From Methylotenera sp. L2L1 (GTDB taxonomy: Bacteria > Pseudomonadota > Gammaproteobacteria > Burkholderiales > Methylophilaceae): DNA of 64,000 nt. Position numbers and translations under genes: made by a program. Of this stretch, positions 1 through 8,392 are shown piece by piece. The stretch covers positions 310,001-374,000 of the forward strand of contig NZ_JQMG01000001.1 in assembly GCF_000744605.1 (NCBI RefSeq). Direction: 5' to 3'. Under the pieces are notes generated by a model. The model did no database searches and was not told the origin of the DNA. It saw nothing but the letters and a program-made list of their open reading frames with translations. Each line of letters begins with the position of its first letter. The first letter of the stretch is position 1.

Positions 1-1
1 C

Positions 2-1744
2 ATCATCACGTTTATTGTGAGCTCAGCCGCCACCTTTGAGCCCAATAACTGGTGGGGCAGTACCGTCTATTTTGACTCGCTCACTATGTTCGTTTTTTTC
101 CTGCTGTCTGCGCGCCTGATTGAGGTCAAACTGCACCGCAAAACACTAGGCGCACTTGAAAACCTTGTGAGCCGTATTCCAGAAAATACCGAACGACAAA
201 ATCCAGATGGCTCATTCACCCGGGTGCTGAATACAAAACTAAAGATTGGCGACATTGCACGTGTGCAAATTGGTGAAGCCTTTCCGGCTGACGGAAAAAT
301 CATGTCAGGCAATACCAGTGTCGATGAATCTCTACTCACTGGCGAATCTACCCCTATCCAGAAGAACCTGAACGATGATGTGATTGCCGGCAGCTACAAT
401 CTGCGTCAGCCAGTTTGCATCACGCTGCATACCATCGGCGAATCTACAAAGTACGGGCAGATTGTTAATCTCATCAACAATGCGGCAATAGAAAAACCAC
501 GCTTATCAAAACTAGCTGACCGTGTTGCGCGACCATTTTTAATTTTTGTCATTTTAAGTGCAGCCGTTGCAGCTGCATTGTTATGGGACATTGACCGAGG
601 ACGTGCGCTGATGACGGCAGCAGCGGTGCTAATCGTCACCTGCCCATGTGCGCTTTCTTTGGCAACACCATCGGCAATGCTTGCCAGTGCTAGCGCTTTT
701 GTTAAGCGTGGAATCTTAATTAAGCGCTTACAAGCCATTGAAAATATCGCAGATATTGACACTGTCATTTTTGATAAAACAGGCACACTTACTGAAGATC
801 ATATTCAAATTAAAGCGATTGAACCCAAAGCCGGCCTTACCGAATCATATGCATTAGCACTGGCAGCATCGATTGCTCAACATTCGATGCACCCCATTTC
901 ACGCGCGCTTTTTAACGCCAATAAAACCAGTGATTTAAGCGCATTGAACCTTGGGCTAGATAATATTGCACTAGAGGATATTCAAGAAACCGCCGGTGCA
1001 GGTATCAGCGCAACGCTTAGCGCTGACACAACAGACGCACCATTTACTGATGCCAGCAACCTGATAGGCAATGAGCTCAAACTTGGCTCAGCAATTTTTT
1101 GCGGCATTACAGAAACAGACACTGATGCGCAACAAGTCTATTTAGCGAATAACCAAGGCTGGCTAGCAACATTTACCCTAGAAGAAGCAATCAAACACAA
1201 TGCTGGCATCGCCATACAATCATTAAAGGACGCAAAGCTAAATATTGAGCTACTGTCTGGCGACCGTTCAAACGCAGTAGAAAATACCGCAAAACAGATA
1301 GGTATTACACAATTCCAATCTGCATGCAGTCCAGAAGATAAACTTTTACGCTTACAGACACTCAAACGAGAGGGTAAGAAAGTGCTAATGGTGGGCGATG
1401 GTCTAAATGATGGTCCTATTTTAGCCAGTGCTCATGTGTCTATTGCCATGGGCAAAGGGGTACCGCTCACATTAGCACATGCGGATTACGTATTCTTAAA
1501 TGGTGACATTAGCCAGATTCCACACCTGATCCGCCATGCAAAGCAAACAATGAAGATTATTAAAGAAAATATCGCTTGGGCGATTGTGTATAATTTAATC
1601 AGCATCCCACTCGCCTTCTTCGGCATATTGTCTGCATGGCTGGCTGGTCTAGGGATGGCGGTTAGCTCACTCATCGTAGTCGCTAACGCGCTACGTTTAA
1701 CTAAATTCGCATCATCAGATACTGACACTAATAGTCATCAATAA
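2..1744 (+). CDS. ccoI: Copper-transporting P1B-type ATPase CcoI (5' end outside window)
   Basis: Heavy-metal P-type ATPase that moves Cu(I) across the inner membrane for assembly of cbb3 oxidase. The frame is open from base 2, so the gene starts upstream and its N-terminal metal-binding domain and first helices are missing here. Numbering from the in-frame GTG at 17: TGES actuator loop at 108-111, the membrane metal-site motif CPC at 209-211 followed by ALSLATP, the phosphorylated Asp in DKTGTLT at 253, and hinge GDGLNDG at 460-466. Two helices follow near the C-terminus. The CPCALSLATP form and the ccoS gene 11 bases downstream point to CcoI/FixI rather than CopA. Family role is established knowledge; copper specificity here is inferred. 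Confidence 0.93.
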   Translation: MITFIVSSAATFEPNNWWGSTVYFDSLTMFVFFLLSARLIEVKLHRKTLGALENLVSRIPENTERQNPDGSFTRVLNTKLKIGDIARVQIGEAFPADGKIMSGNTSVDESLLTGESTPIQKNLNDDVIAGSYNLRQPVCITLHTIGESTKYGQIVNLINNAAIEKPRLSKLADRVARPFLIFVILSAAVAAALLWDIDRGRALMTAAAVLIVTCPCALSLATPSAMLASASAFVKRGILIKRLQAIENIADIDTVIFDKTGTLTEDHIQIKAIEPKAGLTESYALALAASIAQHSMHPISRALFNANKTSDLSALNLGLDNIALEDIQETAGAGISATLSADTTDAPFTDASNLIGNELKLGSAIFCGITETDTDAQQVYLANNQGWLATFTLEEAIKHNAGIAIQSLKDAKLNIELLSGDRSNAVENTAKQIGITQFQSACSPEDKLLRLQTLKREGKKVLMVGDGLNDGPILASAHVSIAMGKGVPLTLAHADYVFLNGDISQIPHLIRHAKQTMKIIKENIAWAIVYNLISIPLAFFGILSAWLAGLGMAVSSLIVVANALRLTKFASSDTDTNSHQ

Positions 1745-1755
1745 AGGCTCAAGTT

Positions 1756-1896
1756 ATGGACGTATTATTTGTACTTATTCCACTTTCTGTCATCATGGCA
1801 CTCGTTGTTCTTGGTGGATTATGGTGGGCAGTTTATCGTGGTCAATTTGAAGATATTGAAGATGAAGGCAAGCGAATTTTAGAAGATGATGACTAA
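1756..1896 (+). CDS. ccoS: cbb3 oxidase maturation protein CcoS
   Basis: A 46-residue protein with one N-terminal membrane helix (about residues 4-25, ending GGLWWAVYRGQ) and a short acidic tail ending in EDDD. This is the usual layout of CcoS, which is needed to insert cofactors into cbb3 oxidase. It starts 11 bases after ccoI with an AAG-rich ribosome site, so the two are probably one operon. The structural ccoNOQP genes lie about 9 kb away rather than beside it. Small size leaves some doubt, but the ccoI context makes the call firm. Confidence 0.88.
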   Translation: MDVLFVLIPLSVIMALVVLGGLWWAVYRGQFEDIEDEGKRILEDDD

Positions 1897-2164
1897 AATA
1901 ATTTGTGGCAAAAAGTAGCACCTGCTCCATACTGAAGGATTTGTAGCAACTCCCTGCAACCGTAAATCCAGCCTCAAATTGTACATTTTAACAATGTCAC
2001 ATCCACTCACAAAACCTTACAAAAATATTTCTATTTGTTTCAAATTTGTAACAAATTCTCTTGAGTAATTAATTTTTTTATGCTAGTTTCTGACATGCGT
2101 CAAATTGACGCATGTGAAATTGTGTTAGCAAATCATCAATTTAAACGTAACGCTTGGATGATGC
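1897..2164. other. Intergenic region before the aa3 oxidase cluster
   Basis: A 268-base AT-rich gap with no gene. It carries a 13-base AT palindrome (2044-2056), a TTGAGT element at 2061 with a TATGCT at 2079 whose spacing is too short for a standard sigma-70 promoter, and a perfect 11-bp inverted repeat at 2093-2115 listed separately. The promoter of the oxidase cluster must lie here or be shared with ccoIS, but I cannot place it with confidence. Confidence 0.5.
2093..2115. promoter_or_regulatory. Perfect inverted repeat matching RegA/PrrA consensus
   Basis: Two 11-base arms, ACATGCGTCAA and TTGACGCATGT, flank a single A. The core reads GCGTC-N5-GACGC, which fits the GCGNC-N5-GNCGC pattern described for RegA/PrrA/ActR response regulators. 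It sits 50 bases upstream of the DUF2244 start and the cox genes. A second match to the same pattern lies before regB at 20500-20514. The match is seen directly; binding by the RegA encoded in this window is inferred. Confidence 0.6.
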
Positions 2165-2629
2165 ATGACGGTTTCTGGCTCAAATGGCAACATATTGATT
2201 GCAAAGCCGAATAACTCGCTATCCCCTACAGGATTTGCCTGGTTGTTTGTTGGTGTTCTCACCATCACTACGATCATTACAGTAGGGTTTGTGTTAGCGG
2301 GAGCTTGGTTAGTGCTGCCATTTGCAGGGCTTGAAATCTTGGTGCTTGCCTATGTGTTAATCAATGCTTATTTGCACTACGGTGACTTTGAAAGCATTAC
2401 GTTAGTCAATGATGATGTAGTGATTGAGAAATACAGTTACAAAAGTTCTAAGAAATACACTTTTCAACGTTACTGGGTTAGGGTGACATTACGTAACACC
2501 CTAGACGGTACGGTCGCGATTTTCATTGGCTCTCATGGCAAGGAAATTGAGTTTGGCAGTCGTTATATCAACAAAGAAGAGCGAGAGTCTATCGCCAAGC
2601 AACTGAAGCAAGATTTAAAAATCGTTTAA
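2165..2629 (+). CDS. DUF2244 membrane protein, first gene of cox cluster
   Basis: A 154-residue protein with two adjacent membrane helices (about residues 24-44 and 48-68) followed by a beta-rich domain of about 85 residues ending in a charged helix (KEERESIAKQLKQDL). Length and layout match the DUF2244 family, often found beside cytochrome c oxidase genes in proteobacteria. Its stop TAA overlaps an ATG of the next gene (TAATG), so it is probably translated with ctaC. An ATG at 2161 is out of frame. The molecular role is unknown; involvement in oxidase assembly is a guess from position. Confidence 0.8.
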   Translation: MTVSGSNGNILIAKPNNSLSPTGFAWLFVGVLTITTIITVGFVLAGAWLVLPFAGLEILVLAYVLINAYLHYGDFESITLVNDDVVIEKYSYKSSKKYTFQRYWVRVTLRNTLDGTVAIFIGSHGKEIEFGSRYINKEERESIAKQLKQDLKIV

Positions 2630-2652
2630 TGGTTTTTGTTTTGGGAGAAGGT

Positions 2653-3867
2653 ATGTTGAAGCAGGCTATGAAAAAGATTGGTTTCGGTTTACTTTTACTA
2701 CTCACAGCGCCCCTAGCGCTTGCTGAGTTTCGCTGGAACTTTCCTGAACCAGTCACCCCGATGGCGCTTGATACGCTGCATGTTCATAATAAATTCATGC
2801 TGATTGTGGCAGTGATTTTTGTTGTAGTACTCGCCATCATGATTTACTCACTGATCAAACACCGCAAAAGTATTGGTCACCAAGCTGTGGCAGACAAAGC
2901 ACCGTCGACCGCTACAGAAATTTTCTGGACACTCATCCCATTCGTCATCTTACTCGTCATTGACTTTGTCATCATGGGCATTCCAGCATATCACAGTGTG
3001 ATTATGATGGAGGACACCAGAAACGAGTCTGACATGGTCGTCAAAGTAACAGGCTCACAATGGCGCTGGCAATATGAATACATGGGCAATACCGACAAAG
3101 GTAGCGAAGATGGACTGATAGATGCAAAAGGTATTAAGTTTGTCAGCAATCTATCTACCCCTCAAGACCAAGTGAATGGCACCGCTCCTCCTGTAGACAC
3201 CCCCGACAGCCCCTACTTGCTAGATGTAGACAACAGACTAGTACTCCCAGTAGGTGCCAAAGTGCGCATATTAATGACATCAACCGATGTACTGCACAAC
3301 TGGTGGGTACCGCAATTTGGTTCCTCACGTGTTGCCGTACCTGGCTTTATTCGTGAGACCTGGGTGCAAGTGGATAAAGCCGGGACTTATCGCGGCCAAT
3401 GTAAAGAACTGTGTGGCAAAGGACACGGTTATATGCCGGTGGTGGTGGATGCCCTCCCTAAAGAGGAATACGCCGCATGGGTCGCACTTAAAAAGAATGA
3501 GATTAACGAGCAAGCAGCTGGCGCAGATAAAGAATGGACCAAAGACGAGCTAATGGAACAAGGCAAAGTCGTCTACGAGAAAAACTGTGCAGTATGCCAT
3601 CAGGTGACTGGTGCAGGTTTACCTCCAGCCTTCCCTGCGCTTACTGGCAGCAAAATTACAACCTCTCCGATATTTGATGCAAATGGTAAATACTTACCAG
3701 ATAGCCATATGGATCGAGTGCTAAACGGGGTGCGCGTCATGCCTGCATGGAAAGCCATACTAAATGACTCGGAAATTGCCGCTGTCATTACTTATGAACG
3801 TAATGCGCTCGGCAACAGCGTAGGTGATGTTATACAACCTGCGCAAGTTAAAGCTGCGCGTCAATAA
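2653..3867 (+). CDS. ctaC: Cytochrome c oxidase subunit II with fused cytochrome c (caa3 type)
   Basis: Takes electrons from cytochrome c through the CuA centre and passes them to subunit I. From the ATG at 2653 the protein has 404 residues: a signal sequence, two membrane helices, a cupredoxin domain with CuA ligands H215, C250, C254, H258 and M261 (CKELCGKGHGYM), then a C-terminal cytochrome c domain with CAVCH at 312-316 and a likely axial Met 363 in VMPAW. I prefer 2653 because GGAG lies 5 bases before it; an earlier in-frame ATG at 2629 overlaps the previous stop. The fused heme domain makes this the caa3 version. Confidence 0.95.
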   Translation: MLKQAMKKIGFGLLLLLTAPLALAEFRWNFPEPVTPMALDTLHVHNKFMLIVAVIFVVVLAIMIYSLIKHRKSIGHQAVADKAPSTATEIFWTLIPFVILLVIDFVIMGIPAYHSVIMMEDTRNESDMVVKVTGSQWRWQYEYMGNTDKGSEDGLIDAKGIKFVSNLSTPQDQVNGTAPPVDTPDSPYLLDVDNRLVLPVGAKVRILMTSTDVLHNWWVPQFGSSRVAVPGFIRETWVQVDKAGTYRGQCKELCGKGHGYMPVVVDALPKEEYAAWVALKKNEINEQAAGADKEWTKDELMEQGKVVYEKNCAVCHQVTGAGLPPAFPALTGSKITTSPIFDANGKYLPDSHMDRVLNGVRVMPAWKAILNDSEIAAVITYERNALGNSVGDVIQPAQVKAARQ

Positions 3868-3888
3868 ATATAGGTACAGGAGATAATT

Positions 3889-5481
3889 ATGAGCACTACA
3901 ACAGTCGCACATCATGATGAATACGCTGACCATCCCAACGGGATTATGCGTTGGCTAACCACCACCAACCATAAAGATATTGGTACCATGTACCTGACAT
4001 TCTCACTCATTATGTTCTTGGTAGGTGGCTCGATGATATTGGGTATTCGTGCAGAGCTGTTTCAACCAGGCTTGCAATTGATGAACCCAGATTTTTTTAA
4101 CCAACTTATCGGCGTACATGCGCTGATTATGATTTTTGCAGCACTTATGCCTGCAGCTACAGGTTTTGCTAACTGGATGATTCCGCTACAAATTGGCGCT
4201 CCAGACATGGCTTTGCCGCGTTTAAACAACTGGGGCTTCTGGCTACTGCCACCTTCAGCTATTTTACTCACGCTTCCATTTACCTTGGCACTATTTGGGA
4301 TAGGTGATGGTGCGCTAGCCACTGGCTGGACATTCTACCCACCACTCTCGATTCAAGGTGGCATTGGTGTGGACTTCGCGATTTTTGCGGTTCACTTATT
4401 GGGCATTTCATCAGTATTAGGCTCTATCAACATTATTGTCACGCTATTTAACATGCGCGCTCCTGGCATGACCCTGATGAAAATGCCGATGTTTGCATGG
4501 GGCTGGTTGATTACTGCATTCTTGTTAATTGCAACCATTCCAGTGCTCGCTGGTGCCGTAACAATGCTACTTACAGACCGTCATTTTGGCACACACTTTT
4601 TTGACGCTGCTGGCGGTGGTGACCCTATCATGTTCCAGCACTTATTCTGGTTCTTTGGTCACCCTGAGGTCTATATCTTATTGTTACCAGTATGGGGCTT
4701 CATTCCACAAATTTTACAAACATTCTCCCGTAAACCAATGTATGGCTACAAAGCACAAGTTTATTCATTAATCGCGATTGGTGCGATGTCTATCATTGTG
4801 TGGGCACATCATTTCTTCACTGCGGGGATGCCTGTACCAGCTTTGCTCTACTTTATGTATAGCACAATGGCGATTTCATTACCGCTTGCCGTACTGTTTT
4901 TCTGCTGGATTAAAACCATGTGGCGTGGCTCAATGAGTTTTGAAACACCCATGTTATTTACTGTCGGCTGGATTATTCTATTCGGTATTGGCGGTTTAAC
5001 TGGCCTAGTGCTAGCAGACGTTGCAGCAGATGCGCAATATCACAACAGTTATTTTGTCGTGGCGCACTTCCACTACACACTATTTGCTGGTGGCATTATG
5101 GGCATTATGGCGGGTGTTTATTACTGGTTACCTAAAATGACAGGTCATATGTATAACGAAAAACTTGGCCAACTGCACTTCTGGCTCACAGCTATTTCGT
5201 TCAACCTGACATTTATTCCACAGTTTTTCTTGGGCTTAGCTGGCATGCCGCGTCGCATACCAGACTATGCATTACAGTTTGCAGAGTTCAATATGATCTC
5301 TTCAATCTCTGCGTTTGTACTCGGGCTGTCACAACTGATCTTTGTGTACAACATTATCAGCACTGCAAGAGGTGGTAAAAAGGCAACTGACCAAGTGTGG
5401 GAAGGTGCCGAAGGACTAGAATGGACATTATCGTCACCGCCTCCTTACCATAGTTTTTCAGAGCAACCGACTGTTAAATAA
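3889..5481 (+). CDS. ctaD: Cytochrome c oxidase subunit I
   Basis: Catalytic heme-copper subunit of an aa3/caa3 oxidase, 530 residues, 12 helices. Ligands visible: heme a His 77 (GVHAL) and His 395, heme a3 His 393 (VAHFHY), CuB His 258, 307 and 308, and the cross-linked Tyr 262. Glu 260 in HPEVY marks the A1 type, and the D-channel region (PDMALPRLNNWGFW) is present, so it should pump protons. The ribosome site ACAGGAG stands before the ATG. It follows ctaC by 21 bases and is the core of the operon. Confidence 0.97.
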   Translation: MSTTTVAHHDEYADHPNGIMRWLTTTNHKDIGTMYLTFSLIMFLVGGSMILGIRAELFQPGLQLMNPDFFNQLIGVHALIMIFAALMPAATGFANWMIPLQIGAPDMALPRLNNWGFWLLPPSAILLTLPFTLALFGIGDGALATGWTFYPPLSIQGGIGVDFAIFAVHLLGISSVLGSINIIVTLFNMRAPGMTLMKMPMFAWGWLITAFLLIATIPVLAGAVTMLLTDRHFGTHFFDAAGGGDPIMFQHLFWFFGHPEVYILLLPVWGFIPQILQTFSRKPMYGYKAQVYSLIAIGAMSIIVWAHHFFTAGMPVPALLYFMYSTMAISLPLAVLFFCWIKTMWRGSMSFETPMLFTVGWIILFGIGGLTGLVLADVAADAQYHNSYFVVAHFHYTLFAGGIMGIMAGVYYWLPKMTGHMYNEKLGQLHFWLTAISFNLTFIPQFFLGLAGMPRRIPDYALQFAEFNMISSISAFVLGLSQLIFVYNIISTARGGKKATDQVWEGAEGLEWTLSSPPPYHSFSEQPTVK

Positions 5482-5526
5482 GATAGATCAAATAACATAG
5501 GTCAAATAGGATAAAAGTGGTTGTTA

Positions 5527-5643
5527 ATGCATATGAAAAATCAAGAAACTTCTAGAAGCGATAAAAACAAAAAAGTGGCTGTCGTTTTGGCACTGATAGC
5601 CTTTGTTTGGTATTTGGCATCAATGTTTACCATATGGAAGTAG
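5527..5643 (+). CDS. Cytochrome oxidase small assembly protein (38 aa)
   Basis: A 38-residue protein with a lysine-rich polar N-terminus (KNQETSRSDKNKKVAVV) and a single membrane helix ending in FTIWK. It lies between ctaD and ctaG, where betaproteobacteria commonly have a tiny gene named cytochrome oxidase small assembly protein. Its stop codon is inside the start of ctaG (overlap 5634-5643), implying coupled translation. A second in-frame ATG at 5533 is an alternative start. Too small for sequence features to prove function; the position is the main evidence. Confidence 0.75.
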   Translation: MHMKNQETSRSDKNKKVAVVLALIAFVWYLASMFTIWK

Positions 5644-6194
5644 ATGCTGACAAAAACGATCTAAGCTCAACAGAGCAAAGGTCGGCAGCCAACAAAAAAT
5701 TAGGCTACAAAATGGTATGGATTGTAGCTGGGTCTCTTTTGTTTGCATTTGCGCTAGTGCCACTTTACGACGTGTTATGTACGATTACAGGACTTAATGG
5801 CAAAACAAAAAGTACAGCAAGTGAATTAAGCAACACCAAAGTAGATGAAACTAGATGGGTCACTGTCCAGTTCACCTCCAGCACAATGCCTGGGCTAGGC
5901 TGGAATTTTTATCCTAAGCAATCCAGCATAAAAGTACGCCCGGGTAAAGTTGAAACTGTATTGTTTGAAGCCAAAAACATTACAAGTGAAGTAGTTGCAG
6001 GCAGAGCAGTACCAAGTGTCACTCCAGGCGCAGCTGCTGCCCATCTAAAAAAACTGGAGTGTTTTTGTTTTGAAAGGCAAGCATTAAATCCGGGAGAAAC
6101 AAAAGTAATGCCTTTACGTTTTTTTGTTAGCCCAGAAATACCTGCTGAGGTAAAAGAGATGACCTTATCCTATGCGTTTTTCAGTGTAGATTAA
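5634..6194 (+). CDS. ctaG: Cytochrome c oxidase assembly protein CtaG (Cox11)
   Basis: Inner-membrane copper chaperone that delivers Cu(I) to the CuB site of subunit I. The 186-residue protein has a short cytoplasmic N-terminus, one helix (about 28-50, ending ALVPLYDVLC) and a periplasmic immunoglobulin-like domain with the copper motif C143-F-C145-F. The segment TGLNGKT after the helix is typical of the family. The ATG at 5634 overlaps the end of the preceding small gene; a longer in-frame start at 5607 would overlap it deeply and is less likely. Confidence 0.95.
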   Translation: MEVDADKNDLSSTEQRSAANKKLGYKMVWIVAGSLLFAFALVPLYDVLCTITGLNGKTKSTASELSNTKVDETRWVTVQFTSSTMPGLGWNFYPKQSSIKVRPGKVETVLFEAKNITSEVVAGRAVPSVTPGAAAAHLKKLECFCFERQALNPGETKVMPLRFFVSPEIPAEVKEMTLSYAFFSVD

Positions 6195-6384
6195 GTAACC
6201 ATCACTACAAGTAATGATAAAAAAAGTAAAAAATAGATAAGCAGTAAAAATAGATGAGCAGTGGTATTTAGCAGACTAAGACTCTGATAAATAAAATTAA
6301 ACCTCGAGATAAATCAATAGCCATCATTGATTGATTTTATTTTAGCGACAAGTTAAGTTAAATAATGTAATGGGGAGCTTATGC
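6195..6384. other. Gap between ctaG and ctaE with AT-rich hairpin
   Basis: About 190 bases without a gene inside the cox cluster. It contains a 7-bp inverted repeat (AATCAAT at 6312 and ATTGATT at 6326) followed by a T-rich stretch. The stem has little GC, so it is a weak terminator or attenuator candidate at best. A GCGAC half-site occurs near 6346. No promoter could be placed with confidence. Confidence 0.3.
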
Positions 6385-7290
6385 ATGACAACACATTCTA
6401 ACAATCATTACTATGTCCCACATGGCGCGTTGTATCCTGTGACGATATCTGCAGGGTTACTCGCACTCGCTTCAGGCTTTATTTTCAGTGTCGCTACTGA
6501 CACCAACAAAGACCTTGCCTACTTACAAACGCCAGGAAAATGGATGATGTACATAGGTGCCGCAATCATTATTCTGATGACCTTTAAATGGCTTAGCGCG
6601 GTAGTAATTGAAAGTATTACCGGCCAATATAAAACATGGGAAGATAAATCTTTTCGCATCGGGATGATTGCCTTTATTTGCTCTGAACTTGCCTTCTTTG
6701 CAGCATTTTTCGGCGCACTATTTTACATGCGTATCATCTCAGTACCAGACCTTGCTGCATTCGACCCCTTGTTTACCCCCTATAAAGATTTTCTAGGCAC
6801 ATGGCCATCAGTTGGGCCTGGTGGCGTTGTATTAGGAACAGAGTACACCCCTGCCAAACTCACGCCGATGGGCGCATGGGGGTTACCAGCAATCAATACA
6901 GCCTTGCTACTAACCTCTGGTGCTACAATTACTTGGGCACATTGGGGGCTGCTTAAAGACAACCGGAAACAGCTCATTTTTGGTCTATTTCTCACCGTTG
7001 CGTTAGGCACTGCATTTTTAGTCTGCCAAGCATTTGAGTATCACGAAGCGTATACGCATATGGGTTTGACGCTGGGTAGCGGTGCTTATGGCGCTACATT
7101 CTTCATGCTAACAGGCTTTCACGGCTTTCATGTCACATTAGGCACCATCATGCTAATTGTCATCTTGTTACGCTCAATGAAAGGTCACTTTTCACCCAAG
7201 AATCACTTTGGGTTTGAGGGAGTTGCATGGTATTGGCACTTTGTCGACGTAGTCTGGTTAGGCCTATTCATTTTTGTGTACTGGTTATAA
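6385..7290 (+). CDS. ctaE: Cytochrome c oxidase subunit III
   Basis: Seven-helix subunit III of the aa3 oxidase, 301 residues from the ATG at 6385. Family signatures include the helix FICSELAFFAAFFGALFYMR, the FHGFHVTLG segment and the C-terminal WHFVDVVWLGLF. It stabilises subunit I and the proton uptake path. GGGGAG lies 7 bases before the chosen ATG; the in-frame ATG at 6370 overlaps this ribosome site and is less likely. It is separated from ctaG by about 190 bases, so it may have its own transcription signal. Confidence 0.95.
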   Translation: MTTHSNNHYYVPHGALYPVTISAGLLALASGFIFSVATDTNKDLAYLQTPGKWMMYIGAAIIILMTFKWLSAVVIESITGQYKTWEDKSFRIGMIAFICSELAFFAAFFGALFYMRIISVPDLAAFDPLFTPYKDFLGTWPSVGPGGVVLGTEYTPAKLTPMGAWGLPAINTALLLTSGATITWAHWGLLKDNRKQLIFGLFLTVALGTAFLVCQAFEYHEAYTHMGLTLGSGAYGATFFMLTGFHGFHVTLGTIMLIVILLRSMKGHFSPKNHFGFEGVAWYWHFVDVVWLGLFIFVYWL

Positions 7291-7300
7291 CGTAATAAAA

Positions 7301-7330
7301 AAGTAAGCGGTGCAAATGCACCGCTTACTT
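7301..7330 (-). terminator. Strong hairpin between ctaE and DUF2909 gene
   Basis: Perfect 14-bp inverted repeat, AAGTAAGCGGTGCA and TGCACCGCTTACTT, separated by only two bases. On the minus strand it is followed by TTTTTTATTACG, so it works best as a terminator of the convergent DUF2909 gene. It should also stop or stabilise transcripts leaving ctaE on the plus strand. Confidence 0.8.
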
Positions 7331-7386
7331 AAACCAAGACTTTAGCACTAGCGCTTATGAGTATTAAACACTTGCTCAATGACAAG

Positions 7387-7590
7387 CTATACAGATGCAT
7401 GTGGAATCCAATTGAAGTAATACCCTATCAATAAAAAAACAAACAATGCGATTGAAAGACCAATACGTAAGGTCAATGCTTTTGCAGTGCGAACACCGGC
7501 ATCTTTATCTTTGGCTAGAAAGTACAACGCTGAAAATAAGCTGGCAATAATAACAAACAGCACTATCACAATAACAACTTTGAATATCAT
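7387..7590 (-). CDS. DUF2909 twin transmembrane protein
   Basis: A 67-residue protein made of two hydrophobic helices (about 4-26 and 43-62) joined by a short charged loop KDKDAGVRTAKALTLR. This matches the DUF2909 twin-transmembrane family, which usually lies convergent to coxC and before SURF1 in proteobacteria. That is its place here, on the strand opposite the rest of the cluster. Function is unknown; conserved position suggests an accessory role in oxidase assembly. Confidence 0.8.
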   Translation of the reverse strand: MIFKVVIVIVLFVIIASLFSALYFLAKDKDAGVRTAKALTLRIGLSIALFVFLLIGYYFNWIPHASV

Positions 7591-7626
7591 AATCAGGCCC
7601 TATCAGTTTAGTTAAGTCATTATGCG

Positions 7627-8382
7627 ATGCACGTCACACAAATGCAATTTAGATTAGGAAATTACTTATTCTGCCCATCTTGGCTAGGATTAATCATCCT
7701 CATGATTTGTATCCCTTTATTCATTAAGCTCGGCTTATGGCAATACAACAAAGCGGAGTTAAGAAAAGAAATCCAGTCCAGCTACAACGCCTCATTAGAT
7801 CAAAATGCATTAATGCTACCTGACAACCTAAGTGATGCAGATGCATGGAAATACAAAAAAGTAAAAGTGAAAGGTCACTACGAAACAACATATCAAATCC
7901 TGCTCGACAATCAGGTGGAAAACAACGTTGCAGGCTTTCATGTCATTACGCCATTTAAACTAGAGGGCAGTAATAAGTATGTACTGATTAATAGAGGCTG
8001 GGTAGCTGGCGGAGCTGACCATGCAGACACACCAACCATCAGCACTCCAAATGACTCACTTGAGGTGATTGGATTAGTTTGGGTTCCAAGCAAAAAGATT
8101 TTCACACTTGAAAGTGATACCGAAAAAAGTAACTGGAATACTGTCTGGCAACACATGGATATGAATCGTTACCAAAAGAACGTACCTATTCATACCTTGC
8201 CGCTGGTCATTAAATTAGATGCTAAAAGTAATGCCGGCGGCTTTGTGCGCAACTGGCAACTACCCGCTAGCAAAATTGCGACTAACATGGGCTACGCTTA
8301 TCAGTGGTTCGGCTTCACGATTGCGAGCATTCTTATCTTCTTATTTACCAGCATTAAAAAAGCCAACATCACAAAAACATAG
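7627..8382 (+). CDS. SURF1 family oxidase assembly protein
   Basis: A 251-residue inner-membrane protein with a helix at each end (about 18-37 and 225-243) and a periplasmic domain between, the SURF1/Shy1 layout. It carries the conserved LGLWQ after the first helix and YVLINRGWV in the middle. SURF1 helps insert heme a into subunit I. The next gene starts 10 bases after its stop, consistent with an operon SURF1, SCO-like, ctaA, ctaB. Confidence 0.92.
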   Translation: MHVTQMQFRLGNYLFCPSWLGLIILMICIPLFIKLGLWQYNKAELRKEIQSSYNASLDQNALMLPDNLSDADAWKYKKVKVKGHYETTYQILLDNQVENNVAGFHVITPFKLEGSNKYVLINRGWVAGGADHADTPTISTPNDSLEVIGLVWVPSKKIFTLESDTEKSNWNTVWQHMDMNRYQKNVPIHTLPLVIKLDAKSNAGGFVRNWQLPASKIATNMGYAYQWFGFTIASILIFLFTSIKKANITKT

Positions 8383-8392
8383 GCAACGCGAC

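Noticed and set aside
8219-8392. Longer version of the SCO-like gene reaching back into SURF1
   Set aside because: The 174-base overlap with SURF1 is not credible; the extension is not hydrophobic or conserved-looking.
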